Assembly (NCBI GenBank): GCA_000469685.2
Contig: LS997566.1
Span: forward strand, 43,228,920 to 43,292,919
DNA length: 64,000 nt
Direction: 5' to 3'
DNA from: Haemonchus contortus
Lineage: Eukaryota; Nematoda; Chromadorea; Rhabditida; Trichostrongylidae
Made by a program: the position numbers and the translations under genes. Below the pieces are notes generated by a model. It saw only the letters and a program-made list of their open reading frames with translations, had not been told where the DNA came from and searched no databases. This document shows positions 57,905 through 64,000 of this stretch, piece after piece (positions within the stretch are counted from its first letter, which is position 1; every line of letters starts with the position of its first letter).

Positions 57905-58709
57905 TCAACTGCGTCCCCTTACTTTCGCACTGTCTTTGCTGCTTGATTCTCGTTATTCTGTGTGAACGTTCTCCACCATCCCAGGTTTCTGGTATCGGTA
58001 CAGTCTATCCTAGACGCGCTGCAGCAGAATCTACTGGATTTTCCAGTTTATCCTTAATAAAAATCGCTCAAGCGGCTTGCGGCGTTCTCTCTTTAATACT
58101 TGCGCGGTTTCCATAGTTTAAGTATGTCTGAAGTCGGTTTTTCGGCTTTTAATCTTTTTTTTGCGAAGAAATTTGATGATAGACTTCCTTAACTTCAATT
58201 CAGCTTCATCTGCCTTTGATCCTCCAAAGCTAGTTAGGATCTGATCTATCTTATACGATTTCCTTTAGTAGCTTTTAAGTGTCTGAAATTTGTCTAAACG
58301 GACCCGGTGCACTTCTGTGCTACTGTATTTAATTGAATTCATTGAATTTGTACAAGCCGGTAAAGATTGTTTTTGTGAGAGCTTTTTTTGAAAATTAAAT
58401 GTTATTTGAATACATTTTACCTGTAGACTTGTGAAGTCGACATAACTATCTCTGAAAGAGTACGATAAGGAGGGTAGTAGGCCTTGGGTCAAGCTTGAGC
58501 TTCTTATATAGTGTCATAGAAGGAATTACTGTGATGATTGTAGCCATCTTACCTCGTATTCCGATTCTTTCGCTACCAATTTTATCGAGGAATTGTTGGA
58601 AACGGATTCCATCAGACATATCTATGGACTCTTAAAGGCACGGTTCACGATGAAAATGGTTTCGGAGATTTGCACATGGTATGTATTCGGGGCCCCCTCT
58701 GATACCATA
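57905..58709. other. CAND1 3' flank
   Basis: 3' UTR followed by intergenic sequence. Near 58,633 'aaaggcacggttcacgatgaaaa' matches the termini of the element at 62,244-62,882. The Tc1-like element is inserted just downstream. Confidence 0.5.
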
Positions 58710-60276
58710 CAGTACCGGTCAGTGAAGTATGCGTTTTCAATTTTTTGAACGTAACTTCCGCAAATTTCAACCTTTCGGTGGGAAACTTAAACAGCACGTA
58801 ACTTCAACACTTAGTAACATTATACTTGTGCAGCAGCCTAGCAGCACACCTCCAACCGAAATTTGCGCTTAATTTTCAAACAGCCCCCCTACGCACATTT
58901 TTGCCTTCGATAACTCGTGGGTTTTTACGTTAGGAAATTCGAGGTAATTCTCGCTCCTTTGTGTCACGTCATGCCCCTAGTACATCAATAAGACTCTTCC
59001 AAGACACTCGGGAATCTGTAAGTCACGGCAAAATCAATTTGACGCCGTGATTCGGGGCTTTCAGGAAGCCTTAACATCCAGGCGAGTTTCTGAAGTTCAA
59101 GGCGTGCCAGTATGTGCGTACAAGCGATTCGGAAGGATTACAAGGTCACAAGGTCAGCCGAAGCTAAAATTCACCCAGAGGCAGCGAGATTGACCCTGTG
59201 TCTTGTCGATAGGTAAATTGTGCAGCGCGCAACAAATGGCTCGCGTCAAAATTTTTCGCGAAATCTCGCCGCCCGAGAGACCACTCCTTTCGTAGACACT
59301 CTTCTACGTCTTCTGAAAGAGGTCGGTCTGTTTGGACATCGTCCAGCAAAGAAGCCGCTGATTACTGCCAAGAATCGCAAAGTGCTTCTCGATTGGGCTC
59401 ATACCCACAAAAACTGGGTAGTCCAGCAGTGGCATAAGGCCATCAAAAGCGACAAACCCAAGTTTTCGCTGTCCAGCAAGGACGAAACCATGCTTGTGTG
59501 ACGTCCAATCGGTACCAGATGCCATACAAGTTACCAGTTGCTAACCGTGAAATATGGCGGGGGTACAGTGATGATTTACGGTAGCTTCTGTGGCAAAGGA
59601 GTGTGCCCCCTCTGGAGTATCGAGGGTAAGATGGATTCGAAAAAAAAGCACCGACATTACGAAAGCTGTTATCTATCCGTTCATTCGGAGTATTGGCCCC
59701 GGCCACTTAATTTTCCAGCAAGACTATGACCCGGAGCACAAATCGAAGCTGCTCACCAAATGATTCCGTTCCTCTGCTACCATGGCCGTTGCAATCCCCA
59801 GATCTGAGTCCTATTGGACATCTGTAGGATTGTCTTATTGTCAAGTTAAAAACCTTTGAGCCCACAGCAAGCACGAAAAACTCCTCAACTTAAGACCATA
59901 TTGGAGAACACCCCACCCAGGAGGGGATCGACAAACTCATCAAGTCCATGCCACGCCGATTTGAGCCATCATTGACCTTAAAGGTTATGCTACGAAGCGT
60001 TCATGTCTTACTTGTCATATATGCTCTTATGCAAGTTGCTGCGCTGAGAAATGGAAAATTAAGGAAGATCGAAGTTTCACTGGAATTATGGGGCTTGACC
60101 GTTTCTTTGACTAAAATCTTTCAAAATATTCCACAATTAACTTAGGCTACTGAAAACGCGCTCTCTGTTCACATTCAGTGATAGGAACTCACAGTGGAAA
60201 AACCACATGTCAAGATGCTGTTTTAAAGAAGCTACGTTTGAAAAAGTGAAAACGCATACTTCACTGACCGGTACTG
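58710..60276 (+). mobile_element. Tc1-like transposon with good terminal repeats, broken transposase
   Basis: 1567 bp flanked by TA (58,708-58,709; 60,277-60,278). Inverted termini of 30 bp or more begin CAGTACCGGTCAGTGAAGTA and match over 'tgcgttttca'. The plus-strand transposase pieces read RATNGSRQNFSRNLAARETT, VDTLLRLLKEVGLFGHRPAK and KVLLDWAHTHKNWVVQQWHK (59,220-59,501), then YGGGTVMIYGSFCGKGVCPL (about 59,560-59,625), typical of the Tc1 catalytic region. Frames shift near 59,500 and after 59,630, so it is inactive. Termini remain alike, so the insertion is fairly recent. Confidence 0.8.
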
Positions 60277-62243
60277 TATGTGCCGGAATGAAGTCGAAAA
60301 ACGTTCTGGATAGGGCACAATGGGGGGCCGGAGAGTGAAGCACGGTCAGCTTCCACCCCGCGCTAGGCTGACTACGAAATCTATTTGCCGCTTACCACTT
60401 TCGCATTGGAACAACATTAGTGAGGAATCAATAAGCTAATCGACCGTCTCCTACTGGTAATAGTATTCGACTGTATTCCTACTACTCGACTAGTACTCTG
60501 CTCCATTTTTTTCTTATTAATTATTCTCAGCCGTCATCAAAAGGATCAGGCACAGTAATCTAGCTTAAGCTTATCAGCAGTAGAATAATTAATATTAACC
60601 AAGAAGCCCAAATCAGCTGTTTGAGCGTGTTGTGTGCAATGGCAGACATTACGTCGCATTCGTCTACTCGCCCGAAAATTCCCTTAACCGCCGTTTTTTC
60701 GCCGTGCAACTCGTCCGACCCCATTTTCTCTTCTTTTTTAAGCTCTGTAATTCGTTTTATTCATCGATTTTCGTGTTTTCTGCTTTTCCATTGTACTACT
60801 GTTGGCTCTACCTAACATTTTTCGTCAAAGACCGGCTACCCCAAAATTATCGTGAACTGTGCCTTCAAGAGCAACTAACTTGAAGAATTGGTCGATCGCG
60901 CTGGGTTATCCTTGTTCACTATGTGGGAAATAAGGCTGCTGTTCTAAGCGAATGTAGGGTCTGAATGTTTTTAGGCAGAAATCAGATTTCTTAGTAAATA
61001 ATTTGTCCTTAAGGCTTATCTATCTAAAGCAATAAATGTATGCCTGTCCCATCAATCTATAGCGCCTCTTCATTAGGGAAAGGCGCACATTAAGCATTCT
61101 GGGAATATATTTCTCTGAGAGCTGTTTTGCAGTACCAAATTGGTTTCCTTAGGATAACTTACGTAAAAGTCGTATAGTGGGTGGTGTGGGAAGTTCGATT
61201 ATAACAAGGAATTAGTCGAGAGTGCAAAAATTAAGCGAAGACGTTGCCGCAAGCACAAACCGAAATAGTATGAAATGGGTTCTTTTAGCTAAATCAGTTG
61301 GGTTCCGTGCATTAACTCATGCGTCACACCAAGCAGTGGTGAATTTTGCATGAACACCACTCCTCAAGAAACTGGCTGTAACTTGTGGTAGGTTATGAAT
61401 TTGTGCAGAAACTTCGAGAACACTCCGCTCACCCGTCTTCACCCACTCCTAACCTTCTACCAACATCCCGGTTTCAGGACATTTTTTAAAGCGAACTATG
61501 AAGTTTTTCTCGTTGCATACACCATTTCAATGCATGTTCCAGCTCATGCGATCAGAGTTTCCCGTAGCTCATATGTGCTCTACTGATCTTGCCCGAGGGC
61601 CCATCCATTTTATTGTGACCCGAGCTCTTCAGGTGTTTCTTCAGTGGGCGTCCCTGACGCTAGTGAAAGCCTCCTCTATGAATTTCGATCCTTTAGAACC
61701 CTGGCCTTTTGTTCTCTTTTGGTCAGGACACAGGCCAGTATCTCCTTCGCTAAGGTTAAAGTTCCATCCCAGTAATCTGTCCCATCCTTTGATACGTCTT
61801 TTTAATAAGTACGCACTTCTTGAAGTGCATCGTATTGAGCAACACCGTTTTCTTTGCTTCCAGTATTCCTCTCTTACGAATTATCGTGTGGGCTTGCAAG
61901 CTTTCTCTGCATTGATAAATTAATTTGGGGACTGGATCTGTGACGAAGGCTTTTTGTATTAGAGTTTTGCAATTGATGGCATTTCCACGAAAGCACTTTT
62001 CGCTGAAACGATTGCACGCGGGAGACCTCGGTGTGGACCTGTTACCCACAGAACGTAAGCTCTTTAGTAGTAGACCTCTTTCCATCTCAAATCCCTTGTA
62101 GGGTTTACTAATGTGCGGGCTGACGTGCACTCGGATGATGATAGTGGCGATGATACAGAATGAAATTTGAGAGCATGGCGCAAATTTGAGAGCTTGACCA
62201 GATTACAGTATTTTATACTCATCCTTTATATGCCTTTCTTTTA
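60277..62243. other. gene-poor stretch with repeat fragments
   Basis: About 60,632-60,870 resembles, in inverse orientation, the left part of the element at 62,244 ('attatcgtgaactgtgcctt'). ORFs at 61,395-61,923 (plus) and 62,130-61,756 (minus) overlap each other and have no recognised domain. Confidence 0.4.
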
Positions 62244-62882
62244 AAGGCACAGATCACGATAATTTTGGGTAATCCAGATTGTGACGGAAAATGGAATATA
62301 AAATGGAAAATAGTGCGATGAAGGCGAAAAACTGCGTAAATCGGTGCTTCCAAAGGGGAACAAGGTTTTGAAAAATCGTCAAAAAGGGGGCTGGTGGAGG
62401 ACGAGACCAGAAAAATGAAGAAGGGTGGGGCGTTTGGACGAACCGTACAATGTGTGTCATCGCGGCAAAAATTCATTCACTCATAAGCAAAGTTAATAAG
62501 AAGACCTTGTAACAGCAAAAATAGCTCACCTTTTTAAGACTTTGGGGGTTTCGAGGAAATTAAAAAAGGGATCGCAGCAGCAAAGAGAATAACAGAGGAA
62601 AAAAGAATGGGAGAAAAACATTGCCTCATCACTGGACGATTAGCTGATTATGCGTGGGGCCCAGAACGAATAATTGCAATCTGTATCACCTCGACACTCG
62701 TCTGACGTGACATCGTTCGAGGGGTGGGAAGGTCGCGCAAGCCAGCAACAGGGCTTCCATTATGCCCTAACCGTCGAGTTTTGGGCGCGAGAGGGTCCTT
62801 TCTATTACCCTTGGGGGCCAATGAGTATTTCTAGATGAAGAACTCATTGTCAGTAACCATTTTTATCGTGAACCGTGCCCTT
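62244..62882. mobile_element. probable non-autonomous DNA element (about 640 bp)
   Basis: The left end AAGGCACAGATCACGATAAT and the inverted right end AAGGGCACGGTTCACGATAA match. Related termini occur near 58,633 and 60,845. The interior has no transposase. Superfamily unclear. Confidence 0.4.
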
Positions 62883-63409
62883 AACAATCAATTTTTTCCA
62901 TTATCAGTTTTCGTTTCTGGGGCATTTCGCTTTCCACTAGGTGGCAAAACAATGCTAACATTTCAGGCGGTTTGTAAAGTATCCGCCAAAAAGTGCACAA
63001 AACTGCCAGTTTCTTTGTGGAATGTTTGCAATTTCCGAAGAAATCAGAGTTATAAACGTTTTAACGTAGAAGTTCTACCAGGGGGCAGCAACATGAAATG
63101 GAAGTAAATTGAGGACGCCACTCATCGTTACACTCTGCCTTCTCTGAACTTTACCTCCATGCGCATACCATGTGTGGGATTCCATGATGTCGCAGCCAGC
63201 GTGAAGCTCATCTTCAACCCTCTGTTTTCAACGTTGAAGCGTAGGAACCAGGCGCACATAGAATCGCGCAGAAGGTATTCAAGGACCAACATTTTCAACA
63301 CTTTCCATGGGCTTCAGCAGCGGTGTGGTCAGGTTCGAATCTCGAAAGGCGTAGGTGTCGAATACTGTGAGACACCCCGGCTAATGCAGAAGGGGGAGCT
63401 GGATATGTC
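62883..63409. other. non-coding stretch, no gene seen
   Basis: No recognised feature between the non-autonomous element and the tRNA-like SINE head. Confidence 0.4.
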
Positions 63410-63510
63410 ATACACTTGTGAGTGTTATGATATCTACCCGGGACTCGAACCTGTGACCGTGCGTTTGTGAAATGCGTACTTGCCACTACACTACCTCCGC
63501 CCTCTAATAA
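63410..63510 (-). repeat. tRNA-like SINE head
   Basis: On the minus strand: GGCGGAGGTAGTGTAGTGGC (A-box-like) followed by ACAGGTTCGAGTCCCGGGTA (B box). The head resembles that at 38,325-38,398, but the following body differs. The acceptor stem does not form, so it is not called a tRNA. Confidence 0.5.
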
Positions 63511-64000
63511 TCGTGGTGATCTAATGCATTTCCATACAAGCAAAAGTCCCCAAAGATTCTAGTGAGGGAAATGCCTGGGATCGCCTTCTGTGGGATCGTA
63601 TTCACATAATTTCTACTGGATTTGTAGTCATTCATACCAAGGAGTTTTATACACGTTCAACCAATTTGTGGAACTAGGAAACTAGAAAACTTCAGATCAT
63701 GGAGTAGTCACCTCACACAGCGCCCTTCCCTGGACCGTGAACAGATCTGATCTTTCTTCTGATCAGGCTCCCTGCGCAGAAAACATTGAGGCACTAGTTT
63801 CTGTCACAGATTTCATATAACCGGATTCAATGAGGGTAGAGTGTAACGACTAATAGGCACTAAAGTCGACAAGCGTTTCTTCCACCCACCTTTCTCCACT
63901 GAGCCCGTGGCTATTTCTAATGGTAAGGAAGAAATTGCTTCAATTCTGAGACTTGTTTTAGATCTGATACGTCGGCTTTCGTCAGCTAATACTCGTCACC
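63511..64000. other. window end, no gene seen
   Basis: AT-rich sequence without a recognised gene or repeat. Confidence 0.4.

Noticed and set aside
61498..62130. Overlapping ORFs of 141 (plus) and 124 (minus) codons
   Set aside because: They overlap in opposite strands, neither has a recognisable family, and no splice structure supports either.
63410..63510. Possible tRNA gene
   Set aside because: Only the A and B boxes are tRNA-like; the stem fails and the anticodon loop is not well formed.

Overview
The window is nuclear DNA of a nematode, most likely a clade V strongylid (hookworm-like) worm. Three things point there: short introns with TTTCAG-type acceptors, protein-coding genes that are clearly metazoan (CTP synthase and CAND1), and many mariner/Tc1, RTE-like and tRNA-derived SINE fragments. 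No bacterial features, CRISPR arrays or convincing stand-alone tRNA/rRNA genes were seen. Species and all functions are inferred by reading, not by database search.

Region 1 (about 2-37 kb) is a rapidly evolving multigene cluster of two small secreted families. Family A (seven intact copies, three exons of 17/64/84-96 nt, 54-58 aa) encodes a signal peptide followed by a Gly/Tyr/Met/Trp-rich mature peptide starting QFF or QFW. It resembles the nematode NLP-29/caenacin type of epidermal antimicrobial peptide. All seven share an upstream module with almost fixed spacing: a GTAAA(C/T)A site, a GGCAGAGGTTA-like box and a TATTTAAG-like box. Family B (four intact copies and three pseudogenes) encodes secreted proteins of about 135-146 aa built from exons of 55/74/89/85/105 nt. 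I do not recognise the family. One copy at 3.7-5.1 kb is a two-domain version made by exon fusion.

Region 2 (25,016-35,147) is a giant inverted repeat: two arms of about 4.84 kb around a spacer of about 458 bp. Each arm carries one intact family-B gene, one family-B pseudogene, and broken pieces of an unidentified third gene (family C).

Region 3 (about 39.4-41 kb) has a satellite-like repeat, also present in the opposite orientation at 0.1-0.66 kb, and a (CAGA)n microsatellite of about 770 bp. It separates the fast-evolving cluster from conserved housekeeping genes.

Region 4 (41-58 kb) holds two conserved genes on the + strand: CTP synthase (18 coding exons, 667 aa from the start chosen, with one GC-AG intron) and CAND1 (35 coding exons, 1264 aa). 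They are separated by 494 bp.

Region 5 (58-64 kb) is repeat-rich: a Tc1-like element with intact terminal repeats and a decayed transposase, a probable non-autonomous element, and a tRNA-like SINE head. No gene was recognised there.
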